A stretch of 29,218 nucleotides of DNA from an uncultured Collinsella sp. (GTDB taxonomy: Bacteria; Actinomycetota; Coriobacteriia; Coriobacteriales; Coriobacteriaceae). Location: positions 1 to 29,218 of the forward strand of contig URHQ01000017.1 in assembly GCA_900547655.1 (NCBI GenBank). Direction: 5' to 3'. The notes beneath the pieces are model-generated. The model had not been told where the DNA came from. It ran no database searches and saw only the letters and a program-made list of their open reading frames with translations. Positions 8,447 to 17,166 of this stretch are shown here, piece after piece (within the stretch, counting starts at the first letter, position 1; each line of letters starts with the position of its first letter). A program made the translations under genes and the position numbers.

Positions 8447-11400
8447 TTAGCCCAAACGGATGGCGTCATTACCCTCAAGGCTTCGCAGCAGCTCTTTGCG
8501 CGCGGCCTCCAAATAGTCATCGATCTGCTGTTGCGAGCTCAGCTCCAGCGGCCTAAAGACCATGCTGCGGCTCACCGATTTAACACGTCGCCTAGGTACC
8601 GGCACAGATTGGGGCTCATTCGGTAGGCCAGGCGCAGTGACCCCCGAATGATCGGTCGTTACCGTCACACTCGTATTTGCCGGTTTGGGACGATTCGCCT
8701 CTTCATAGGCTTCATCGATCATTCTGTACAGTGCCGTCTGAGCACGATCGAGCTTGGCCGGCACCGCATCCAGGGCGGTCAGCGTTGTCGCATTATGCAC
8801 CTCATCTTTTCGAACGCTGTGGGTCTCCCCGATGCGCGCCAGAGCGACGCCCTTATTTTGGGCGTACGCTTCGATATCCCCATAGCGCTCCTCGACAGAA
8901 TTGAGCATGGCGATGCGCTTTTGGTCCAAAAGCTCCTTGTAGGCAGCTCTCGCCTGTAGGTTTGCCTCTGAAAGCTTTTGGAACTGCAGACTCAGACTCG
9001 GTTGTTTAACCGCTCCTCCAATGACGGAAAGCGCATCAAGCGTCTCCGAATCGGCCTCAAAGTAATCGCGCTCGCTCTCCATTCGCTTGAATATCTCGCA
9101 GGCACTGTCGAATACAGCTACCTTGCTACCGAAAAACTCGTCAATATCTTCGAGATCTTCAGCCGTATCTCCCAGCTCCTCCTCTTTTCCGGCGATCGCC
9201 ATAATTAGATCGACGGCATCGCGGCCGCTCCGCAATAAGCCTTCGATAAGGTTCTTTGCATCCACGACCTCCTTATAGCCCGGGTAACCTGGGTTACGCT
9301 GGTACTCGACCGAAAGAAGGCTCGCCAAGCTATCGCGGCGCTTTTCAAGCTCCCCGCGACATGCCTCGGCAAGGCCGTCCTCTTCGAGCGGCAGAGTATG
9401 ATTGCCGCTCAACTCTTCTACGGCCTGTCGCGCCTTAGATATGGCCGCCCGCGAAAGCTGCTGGCGCGCCTCAACAACAGCCTGTCGTGCCTTAGCAGCC
9501 TTTCGCAGAAAATCGAGGATCTTGGAATCCCTAAGATCAATCGCTTGTCCCGCGCAAAGCAGGCGAGCGCGCTTTTGTGCCAGCAGCGTTGCAACCACGG
9601 CGGCAATGTCAATCTCCGCCCAACCATAAGGCTTCGCATGATATGTCTCGAGCAGCTCGCTCATTGTTACCTGCATATGTTGGGCAGCGCGAGCTTCCAG
9701 CAGGCGCATAACCGCTTCGATGGCTCCGGCGTTAGGCTCTTGCCCATTCATTGCCGGAGTGTAAGCGGTTAGAATTTGCTTGATTTGCACATCACTGTCG
9801 TAGTTTTTATCAATAAGCGACAACTTGTTGTACGTAACGGAAACAAGCTGGCGTACGCAGTCCTCGATCATATTCTTGGCAGACGCCGATTTGACTGGCG
9901 AATACTCACTGCCGTAGACATAAAACGTTCCATGCAGCACCGCCTGGCGCATAAGGTCCTCTGCACGCTTATCCAGAGCAACGCGCTCTTCCTGCTTGCC
10001 GCGCAAGATCGAAGCCACCACTTCGCTGCGATTGTCTGCCTGACGGCTATTGAGGTATTGCTCAATACATGCCGACTGATACAGACAGTCGTAATAATCC
10101 TGCTGGGAATCGAGCACCACAATGGCCTCTCCCCTGCTAGAGCTAAGGAGCAGGTCCTCGCGCGAAGGGATCGGGGTGCCATCCACACCAGAAATAACGC
10201 GCAGTGCCAGCCCCGACGCGCTGTTAAAACGGGTGTCGTCCAGATATTCCTCAACGTCAAAAACGTTTTTGCCGACCGTCACCTTGGCGTTTTCGAAGAC
10301 CTGCCTAAACATGATCTGTGCGGCCTTGGACGTAATCTTCGCAGCATCCGGCTGCACGCGCGAAATCTGCTGGGCGATCTCCTGCTCTTCGTCGGTCAGG
10401 TACTTATACGTTTCACCATTGCGAGCTACATAGTTTTGGCGTACCAAACGCTCCAGGGACTGCGAAATCTGCTCGCGAACGACAATGCGGTCGGTGCGGA
10501 CGTCGTCGGTCATTAGGGTAATCAAGTTTTCAACGTTTGCCGGCATGTCCTTATCGACATACAGGATCAAGAAAAGCAGTTTGAGTACCGGAATGTCGCA
10601 TACCTCAAGACCCTGTCCCTTTTGGGCAGCATCCGCCGCTCGAAGAACTACGCGACGATGATAGTCCTCGAGCGACGTCGAGATCGTATTGTAGAAACGC
10701 CAAAGCGGAACCAGCGCGTTCTGATCCTTTTCCTCTATGCATCGAGCGGAGTCTTGAAAGCCGCTCAGCATGGAACGCTCGGCACTTGAGCTGTTTTTTC
10801 CGGACGCGCCGTGATTGCGCAGCTCATCCATGATTTTTTGAATGAGCTTAAACTGGTAATCAGCAAACGGATACGTGCTGGCGAAGTCTTCGGCGCCCTC
10901 GTAGCCAATTAAATCGGCCGCCGCATCCTTAAAGCTATACAAGTTGTTGAGGACCGCCGAGCGCTCCTGGTATTCAGCTTTCAGCAAGTCGTTCGCATCC
11001 TGATTTTTCGCCAAAATGCGGCGACGAATAACTTCATCGGCGCACGAGCTGCTCAGCGACAAACGTGTATTAAAGCGGTCCTGAATCTTGGAGAAGTCAC
11101 TGCCCTTAACCTTGGTAATTTGATCAATCGCCTGCTGTCCGGTGACCATGACCCACACGCGGCCGCCGCACTTGGTGCCCAGCGCCTCGACAATGCTCTG
11201 CAAGTTCAGCATAAGCTCGGTATCGCTCGCGATAAACTGGCTCATCTCATCGGCCATAAAGATCATGCGATATGAGCCGCCGCATTCTTGCTCGCGACGT
11301 TTTGTGTATTTAGCAATATCGTCGGTAAGCTGGTCAATTGAAAAATCATTGCTTTCCGATTTTTCATACCAACGCTCCGCCTCGTCCTTGCTCATGACGC

Positions 11401-12037
11401 CCGTGCGACTGAGCGCCTCGATAACGTCGTCGGAGTTAAAGTCGTAGTCCTCGCGGCCATCGACCCAGGGACTATCAGTAATCTCTTCGAATGCGGCACG
11501 GAATTCCTGAGTTTTACCGGCGTCGTCAATACGACGCTCCAAGCGAGCGAGTTTAAAATCTGCACCGTAGAACCCACGGCTCTCGTAATACATCTTGGCA
11601 AAAATTCGCGCAACCGCGCTGCCATCCTTATTGAGCGGGCTTTTGATGCCCATATTAAAGAGGATAGCGTCGGTCGTCACGCCCGCCGCGCGCTTCGCTT
11701 TGTCGGCAAGTTCGGCATCTTCAAAACGCGGGGCAATATACTCAATCGCAGTTTTACCTGCCGCCTCACGGTTCGTGAACAGGTAGCTAAGCATCTTGAG
11801 GAAGTGGGATTTACCCGAGCCAAACGAACCGCTAATCCACACGCCAACTTTGTCCGTCGGAACATCGAAAGCCCGATCATACGCATCGAAAAGCGTCTTG
11901 AAATGGCGGCGAAGCTCGTCGGTCACAACATATTCGTTCAGCTCTTGCCTGACACTGCCGTCATCCTCCTGATCGACCTTAATAACACCGTTAATGTTTC
12001 GGTCGATATCGTGCTCAAACATATCTTTGATCTTCAT
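8447..12037 (-). CDS. brxC: BREX P-loop ATPase BrxC
   Basis: At 1196 residues this has the usual length of BrxC/PglY, the large ATPase of BREX. The Walker A motif GSFGSGKS lies at residues 70-77, preceded by the typical N-terminus MKIKDMFEHDIDRNINGVIK, and a Walker B-like IFMADEMSQF lies near residue 260. The C-terminal half is charged and helical, with coiled-coil-like stretches, and ends in a short conserved-looking tail rich in basic residues. BrxC is thought to act with BrxB, PglX and PglZ on DNA. The start follows brxB by about 30 bp with AAAGG as ribosome binding site. I see no frameshift or motif loss, so this core component seems intact. Confidence 0.93.
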   Translation of the reverse strand: MKIKDMFEHDIDRNINGVIKVDQEDDGSVRQELNEYVVTDELRRHFKTLFDAYDRAFDVPTDKVGVWISGSFGSGKSHFLKMLSYLFTNREAAGKTAIEYIAPRFEDAELADKAKRAAGVTTDAILFNMGIKSPLNKDGSAVARIFAKMYYESRGFYGADFKLARLERRIDDAGKTQEFRAAFEEITDSPWVDGREDYDFNSDDVIEALSRTGVMSKDEAERWYEKSESNDFSIDQLTDDIAKYTKRREQECGGSYRMIFMADEMSQFIASDTELMLNLQSIVEALGTKCGGRVWVMVTGQQAIDQITKVKGSDFSKIQDRFNTRLSLSSSCADEVIRRRILAKNQDANDLLKAEYQERSAVLNNLYSFKDAAADLIGYEGAEDFASTYPFADYQFKLIQKIMDELRNHGASGKNSSSAERSMLSGFQDSARCIEEKDQNALVPLWRFYNTISTSLEDYHRRVVLRAADAAQKGQGLEVCDIPVLKLLFLILYVDKDMPANVENLITLMTDDVRTDRIVVREQISQSLERLVRQNYVARNGETYKYLTDEEQEIAQQISRVQPDAAKITSKAAQIMFRQVFENAKVTVGKNVFDVEEYLDDTRFNSASGLALRVISGVDGTPIPSREDLLLSSSRGEAIVVLDSQQDYYDCLYQSACIEQYLNSRQADNRSEVVASILRGKQEERVALDKRAEDLMRQAVLHGTFYVYGSEYSPVKSASAKNMIEDCVRQLVSVTYNKLSLIDKNYDSDVQIKQILTAYTPAMNGQEPNAGAIEAVMRLLEARAAQHMQVTMSELLETYHAKPYGWAEIDIAAVVATLLAQKRARLLCAGQAIDLRDSKILDFLRKAAKARQAVVEARQQLSRAAISKARQAVEELSGNHTLPLEEDGLAEACRGELEKRRDSLASLLSVEYQRNPGYPGYKEVVDAKNLIEGLLRSGRDAVDLIMAIAGKEEELGDTAEDLEDIDEFFGSKVAVFDSACEIFKRMESERDYFEADSETLDALSVIGGAVKQPSLSLQFQKLSEANLQARAAYKELLDQKRIAMLNSVEERYGDIEAYAQNKGVALARIGETHSVRKDEVHNATTLTALDAVPAKLDRAQTALYRMIDEAYEEANRPKPANTSVTVTTDHSGVTAPGLPNEPQSVPVPRRRVKSVSRSMVFRPLELSSQQQIDDYLEAARKELLRSLEGNDAIRLG

Positions 12038-12067
12038 GGGAATGCCTTTCGATGACCAGAAACGTTT

Positions 12068-12682
12068 TTAGAGTTGGTTAAACGCGCGATAGTAGTTGCC
12101 GTCGGCAATCGTGCCAAACAGCTTTAACTGCTGCCCGTCATAGGTGCCGGGGTAAAACAAAACGACGGGGATATCGGAAAATACCGGCTGAATAGACTCG
12201 AGAATGATGTGGGCACGCATGAACGGGTAAATCTTGCCAACGCCCGTGATAATCAGAACGTCGCGTCCGCGCTTCGGCTCGCCGTATCTCTCGATAAAGC
12301 TGTCGTGAATGAACTCGAGGTACTTCTCGGGCCCCACTCGGCTCTGCATGCGTTGCAAGAAGTGATCGCTGCCTCGTTTTTCCTCGAGGGCACTCATCTT
12401 TTCTAAGATGCCGCGTTTTTCGCAAATGCCGATAAAAACGCTCCACAGATCAAACGAAACAATGTTAGGGGCGTCGTTTTTTGCCTGGCGCTCGCGTGCG
12501 CTATCATCCACTAGCTGCTGAGTCAGAGCGCGCACCTGGTCTTCTTGCCTAGCTGCATATGGATAGATATAGAGTGGAACCTCGCCACCCAAGCTACGGC
12601 AATTCAAAAACTCGGGGTCGTGGAATTTGGAACGAATGAGCTCAAAGCTCATATCGATTGAAGGCAACTCGGTTGCTGTCAT
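12068..12682 (-). CDS. brxB: BREX protein BrxB (DUF1788)
   Basis: The 204-residue product matches BrxB (DUF1788): it starts with SFELIRSKFHDPEFLN, followed by an NEIPLYIFPY-like strand (here GGEVPLYIYPY), and in the second half carries FLITGVGKVYPFMRAH-like text (here VLIITGVGKIYPFMRAH) and the end VVLFYPGTYDGQQLKLFG. BrxB links other BREX components, but its biochemical role is not settled. It lies between brxA and brxC, the invariant type 1 order. The ATG at 12682 follows AGGAGT, which overlaps the brxA stop, so brxA and brxB are probably translationally coupled. The residues before MSFELI could be an N-terminal extension, with an alternative start at that methionine. Confidence 0.92.
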   Translation of the reverse strand: MTATELPSIDMSFELIRSKFHDPEFLNCRSLGGEVPLYIYPYAARQEDQVRALTQQLVDDSARERQAKNDAPNIVSFDLWSVFIGICEKRGILEKMSALEEKRGSDHFLQRMQSRVGPEKYLEFIHDSFIERYGEPKRGRDVLIITGVGKIYPFMRAHIILESIQPVFSDIPVVLFYPGTYDGQQLKLFGTIADGNYYRAFNQL

Positions 12683-12691
12683 CTCGCACTC

Positions 12692-13315
12692 CTATTCCGT
12701 TATGCCAAAGGCAGGCAGAACCGCGGCATCGTCGTTGGCCCGAACGCAACGCTCGAGCTCAAAATCGAGCAATAGCGGACGAAGGGCTTCAGTTTTGCGG
12801 CTATACAATCCAGCACCCTCTATACAGTTGACGAGGACTTGGCGCACTTTATTGCACGTAGCATCCGACCACGTTGCAACGCGATCGTCCTGCGCGCGAA
12901 GCCCTTCGATAAACGTAACGATCTCCGATTTTCGAAGCGAGAGATCAAAAAGACTGAACTTAGGGGCAATCACGCACGTCATAAAGTCCCAGACAACTCG
13001 GTTGTCGCACATCATTGCATACAGGTTGACCTGCGCAAGCTGTTCGAGCGAGCCATGCGCAGCAAGATTAATCAGGCTCGCGCGCACGCCTTCGTCTTCG
13101 CTAAGAGCCAACAACCGGCGGCAGCAAGCACGGGCGATAGACTTTTGCTCACGCTCAGTAGGATATTGAAAGAGATTTTGGACGGTGACCTTTTCAATTA
13201 TCTCTTTCGTATCAGAAAAGTTCTCGTCCACCATGAGGCGCGCAACGACACGCGTCTCATTAACAAGCCACTGCTCGCGTGTCATAGAACCACGATAGGT
13301 GGTGGGCATGCTCAT
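12692..13315 (-). CDS. brxA: BREX protein BrxA (DUF1819)
   Basis: This 207-residue protein is BrxA (DUF1819), a small helical DNA-binding protein of BREX types 1, 3, 5 and 6. Family features are the TREQWLVNETRVVARLM segment near the N-terminus, the N-LFQYPTEREQKSIARACCRRL stretch in several pieces, and the central NLYAMMCDNRVVWDFM segment. It is the first gene of the operon; the ATG at 13315 follows GAGAGG with about nine bases between. The next methionine is two codons downstream and would be an equally possible start. The untranslated region upstream holds the operator-like elements listed separately. Confidence 0.9.
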   Translation of the reverse strand: MSMPTTYRGSMTREQWLVNETRVVARLMVDENFSDTKEIIEKVTVQNLFQYPTEREQKSIARACCRRLLALSEDEGVRASLINLAAHGSLEQLAQVNLYAMMCDNRVVWDFMTCVIAPKFSLFDLSLRKSEIVTFIEGLRAQDDRVATWSDATCNKVRQVLVNCIEGAGLYSRKTEALRPLLLDFELERCVRANDDAAVLPAFGITE

Positions 13316-13333
13316 GTCGTTCAGCCTCTCGAC

Positions 13334-13357
13334 GAATCAAATAGGTACATTTGATTC
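13334..13357. promoter_or_regulatory. 24-bp palindrome in the brxA leader
   Basis: Two perfect 9-base arms, GAATCAAAT and ATTTGATTC, flank a 6-base centre (AGGTAC). The element sits about 20 bp upstream of the brxA start codon, between the likely promoter and the ribosome binding site. That position suits a repressor operator or an RNA hairpin that affects translation. No T-run follows it, so it is unlikely to be a terminator. Confidence 0.55.
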
Positions 13358-13405
13358 ATACGACAAAACGCTTCACATCCATTGAGCAACATTTTGTTGC
13401 ACAAC

Positions 13406-13459
13406 ATTTTAGCTGCGAAAACTCTCTGAACGGTAAAAATATTCTGTGAACGGCGAAAA
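13406..13459 (-). promoter_or_regulatory. Probable brx operon promoter with two 13-bp direct repeats
   Basis: On the minus strand a -10-like TAAAAT lies at 13411-13406, with no acceptable -35 box 16-18 bases upstream. About 15 bases upstream of the -10 begin two direct repeats, on the plus strand TGAACGGTAAAAA (13427-13439) and TGAACGGCGAAAA (13447-13459), with a 20-bp period and 11 of 13 bases alike. Direct repeats two helical turns apart that replace a weak -35 are what PhoB/OmpR activators use, and the operon encodes a protein with two such domains. The region 13316-13691 has no supportable gene; besides these elements and the antitoxin promoter it holds a small GCAAC-N5-GTTGC palindrome at 13386-13400. 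The promoter call is an inference. Confidence 0.42.
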
Positions 13460-13643
13460 GAGGATCTGGTTTATTGCGATTGCTGGAGCTGTTGAGACGA
13501 CAGACTTGATGAGCGGGGTGGATACCACAATGCGACATGTCTCACCGGATAGTCATGCTTAATCCTTCGAGCATAGACGCGCTTGTGAATGCAGACGCGC
13601 ATACGCATAACACTCCTTTCGCGCTGGGCCCCTCGCCCTCCGC

Positions 13644-13679
13644 TATAATCAACATAGAGTTATACATATGATTCTATGT
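13644..13679 (+). promoter_or_regulatory. Toxin-antitoxin promoter -10 box and palindromic operator
   Basis: A perfect -10 box TATAAT lies at 13644-13649 with no convincing -35. Directly downstream is an imperfect palindrome at 13652-13679 whose outer arms are ACATAGA and TCTATGT and whose centre also pairs in part. Position between the -10 and the antitoxin ribosome binding site (AAGGAG) fits the autoregulatory operators of Phd/YefM antitoxins. Confidence 0.6.
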
Positions 13680-13691
13680 AAGGAGTTTCAT

Positions 13692-13994
13692 ATGCCTGTC
13701 GTGAAGCCTATTTCAGATCTGCAACGCAACTTTGGTTCCATAGCAGATAGCTGCCACCAAACCAAAGAGCCCGTCTACCTAACCAAAAACGGGTCGGCAT
13801 CGCTTGTCGTCATGGATGCCGAGGCCTATGACGAGCAGACGCGCGCACTAACCGCCATTCAGGAGCGCGAAGAACGCATCCAGCGAGCCATTACGCGTGG
13901 CTACGACGACTTAGTGAACGGTCGTGTGCGGCCCTGGAAACAGGCCAAGGCAGATGCGGATCGCATCAGGGCAGCTCGCCATGAAATTGGATAA
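13692..13994 (+). CDS. Phd/YefM family antitoxin
   Basis: The 100-residue protein begins MPVVKPISDLQRNFGSIADS, the typical N-terminal fold of Phd/YefM antitoxins, followed by EPVYLTKNGSASLVVMDAEAY, the strand and turn that complete the DNA-binding dimer domain. The C-terminal half is a charged helical tail that would wrap and block the toxin. I chose the ATG at 13692 because AAGGAG lies nine bases upstream and the conserved fold begins there; the ATG at 13668 lies inside the operator. The stop overlaps the toxin gene by 14 bp. The pair is next to, but divergent from, the BREX operon. Confidence 0.88.
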   Translation: MPVVKPISDLQRNFGSIADSCHQTKEPVYLTKNGSASLVVMDAEAYDEQTRALTAIQEREERIQRAITRGYDDLVNGRVRPWKQAKADADRIRAARHEIG

Positions 13995-14331
13995 CGCAGA
14001 CGTCGAGTTCTACTCGGAGCTCGACGAACTTGATAAGCCTTTTGATGTTGTCATGACTGACGAGGCACTCTATGCCTATGCCGAAATTCCTTCGGAGCGA
14101 GTCTACGCTAGAATCGGCAACCTCATCGACTTTCTAGCCGAGCATCCTTATTTTGGCGAAGAATACGACCCCTACTATCAGGCGGCCTTTCCGCCCATTG
14201 ACTGCAGGGTCTTCTTTTGCGCGCACTACGGCGTGTACTACCACGTGGATGTTGAGCAGCGAAACATCAGCATCCTGGCAATCGAGGACCATCGAAAGAA
14301 CCCTTTGAGTAGATTCAAACTACTCAAGTAG
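13981..14331 (+). CDS. RelE/ParE-family toxin
   Basis: The 116-residue protein starting at 13981 is the toxin partner of the upstream antitoxin. Its order (DEALYAYAEIPSERVYARI helices, a loop, then strands CRVFFCAHYGVYYHVDVE and SILAIEDHRKNPLSRFKLL) is that of the RelE/ParE superfamily, where the last strand with the His-Arg pair often carries active residues. It may cleave mRNA at the ribosome (RelE-like) or poison gyrase (ParE-like); the sequence alone does not decide. Overlap with the antitoxin gene indicates translational coupling. The gene seems intact, ending in a normal TAG. Confidence 0.8.
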   Translation: MKLDNADVEFYSELDELDKPFDVVMTDEALYAYAEIPSERVYARIGNLIDFLAEHPYFGEEYDPYYQAAFPPIDCRVFFCAHYGVYYHVDVEQRNISILAIEDHRKNPLSRFKLLK

Positions 14332-14460
14332 CCTCCCCCATGTAACCATCCTGTAAATCATAGCGGCGCACTCGAGTTTTACCGTGATGCGGTCGCGTCT
14401 GGCGCTCCACTGTGCTAAAGTATCCCGAACGTTCAAACGACTACGAGGGGGAACTAGAAG

Positions 14461-15585
<1,125 letters not shown>

Positions 15586-15654
15586 CCCGCAACCCGCGGG
15601 CCGACCAGCCACTTCAAACTACTTGTTTTAGACAAACCTGCTAAGGAGTTTTTC

Positions 15655-16818
15655 ATGCGCAAGATTAAAACCATCGACGACATCACTAAAGACGGCAAAG
15701 TCGAGTTTGGCGAGGGCTACGAGTTTGTGGGCACCGCCGAGGAGGCCGACGCCATCCTGATGCGCTCCACCGACCTGCACGGCTACGAGCTGCCCGAGGG
15801 CATTCGCGCCATCGCCCGCTGCGGCGCCGGCGTCAACAACATCCCCGTCGAGGAGTACGCCAAGAAGGGCGTCGTTGTCTTTAACTCCCCCGGCGCCAAC
15901 AGCAACGCCGTCAAGGAGCTCGTTCTGGGCATGCTGGTGCTCTCGAGCCGCGGCGTGGTGCAGTCGATGAACTGGGTGCGCGACAACGCCGACGACCCCG
16001 AGATTCAGGTCGACGCCGAAAAGGCCAAGAAGGCCTTTGTGGGCCGCGAGCTCAAGGGCAAGCGCATCGGCGTCATCGGTCTGGGCAACGTAGGCTCCAA
16101 GGTCGCCAACGCCTGCGCCGATCTGGGCATGGACGTCTACGGCTACGATCCGTTCATTTCCGTCGAGCACGCGTGGGTGCTGAGCCGCGAGGTGCAGCGC
16201 GTGGGCACGCTCGAGGACCTCTGCCGCGGCTGCGACTACCTCACCGTACACGTGCCCAGCAAGGCAGACACCATCGGCATGATCAGCACAGAGCAGATTA
16301 ACCTGCTGGCACCCAACGCCGTGCTCATCAACTACGCGCGAGAGACCATCATCGACGAGGACGCCGTTGACGCCGCCCTGCGCGAGGGCAAGCTCAGCTG
16401 GTTTAGCTGCGACTTCGCCACGCCCAAGACCGTCAGGATGCCCAATACGTTTATCACCACGCACTCGGGCGCCGGCACCGGCGAGGCCGAGGCCAACTGC
16501 GCCGACATGGCCATCAGCGAGCTCAAGGATTACCTGGAGAACGGCAACATCGCGCACAGCGTCAACTACCCCGCCTGCAGCATGGGCAAGGCGCGCGCCG
16601 CGAGCCGCATCGCCTGCCTGCACGCCAACGTGCCCAACATGATCGGCCAGATCACGGCCATTCTCGCCAAGGACAACGCCAACGTGCAGCGTATGACCAA
16701 CGAGTCCGCCGGCGAGAACGCCTACACCATGTTCGACACGGACGAGCACTTGGACGGCAGCACCATCGAGGCGCTCAAGCAGATTCCGTCGATGTATCGC
16801 GTTCGCGTGATCAAGTAG
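15655..16818 (+). CDS. serA: D-3-phosphoglycerate dehydrogenase SerA
   Basis: SerA oxidises 3-phosphoglycerate to 3-phosphohydroxypyruvate with NAD, the first step of serine synthesis. The 387 residues include the substrate segment ARCGAGVNNIP, the Rossmann motif GLGNVG (142-147), the catalytic-arginine segment INYARETIID and the histidine in TTHSGAGTGEAE. The last 65 or so residues (LHANVPNMIGQITAILAKDN to the end) form an ACT domain, so serine feedback is plausible; this is the short form without the extra ASB domain. The ATG follows AAGGAG. A strong terminator lies 41 bp after the stop. Confidence 0.97.
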   Translation: MRKIKTIDDITKDGKVEFGEGYEFVGTAEEADAILMRSTDLHGYELPEGIRAIARCGAGVNNIPVEEYAKKGVVVFNSPGANSNAVKELVLGMLVLSSRGVVQSMNWVRDNADDPEIQVDAEKAKKAFVGRELKGKRIGVIGLGNVGSKVANACADLGMDVYGYDPFISVEHAWVLSREVQRVGTLEDLCRGCDYLTVHVPSKADTIGMISTEQINLLAPNAVLINYARETIIDEDAVDAALREGKLSWFSCDFATPKTVRMPNTFITTHSGAGTGEAEANCADMAISELKDYLENGNIAHSVNYPACSMGKARAASRIACLHANVPNMIGQITAILAKDNANVQRMTNESAGENAYTMFDTDEHLDGSTIEALKQIPSMYRVRVIK

Positions 16819-16858
16819 CGTCGGCGCCAAGCCTGCCAGACAGACCGCGAAGTCCATT

Positions 16859-16887
16859 CGGCCCCCGTTTTCACGAAACGGGGGCCG
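16859..16887 (+). terminator. serC-serA terminator
   Basis: A perfect stem with left arm CGGCCCCCGTTTTC and right arm GAAACGGGGGCCG, and a very short loop, is followed by ATTTCGTT. It stands just after serA and should end the serine operon transcript. Confidence 0.82.
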
Positions 16888-16903
16888 ATTTCGTTGCTCC
16901 GGC

Positions 16904-17096
16904 TGGTTTTGAAAATGCTACCCTGTACAAGTTTTTTCGGATAATGAACAGTCATACTCAAATCACTGAGCGCATCGGCTTTTATAAACAGCTTTATCAG
17001 GGGTTTTAGTAGGTAAAAATCGATCTCTATATGCCAAATTAAAGTTGACTGTCCATTTTCCGAAATAACTTGTTCTCGGTAGCACTTTTAAAGCCA
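16904..17096. repeat. 193-bp imperfect inverted-repeat element, MITE-like
   Basis: Arms of about 51 bases at 16904-16954 and 17046-17096 pair with roughly ten mismatches over their length; the inner 38 bases (16917-16954 against 17046-17083) match at 32 positions, with blocks GCTACC, ACAAGTT, TTTCGGA and ACAGTCA conserved. The 91-base centre is AT-rich and shows no gene. This fills most of the 348-bp gap between serA and the next gene. A miniature transposable element or its remnant fits best; a structured RNA is the alternative. I see no clear target-site duplication. Confidence 0.6.
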
Positions 17097-17166
17097 ATTC
17101 CAAGGAGCAATTGAAGCCTTTCGCAACTAAAACCCTAGCTTCCGCGACCGTTTTCCACCCGCGCGG

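Noticed and set aside
13356..13538. 60-codon minus-strand frame upstream of brxA
   Set aside because: No ribosome binding site, no family pattern, and it covers the predicted promoter elements.
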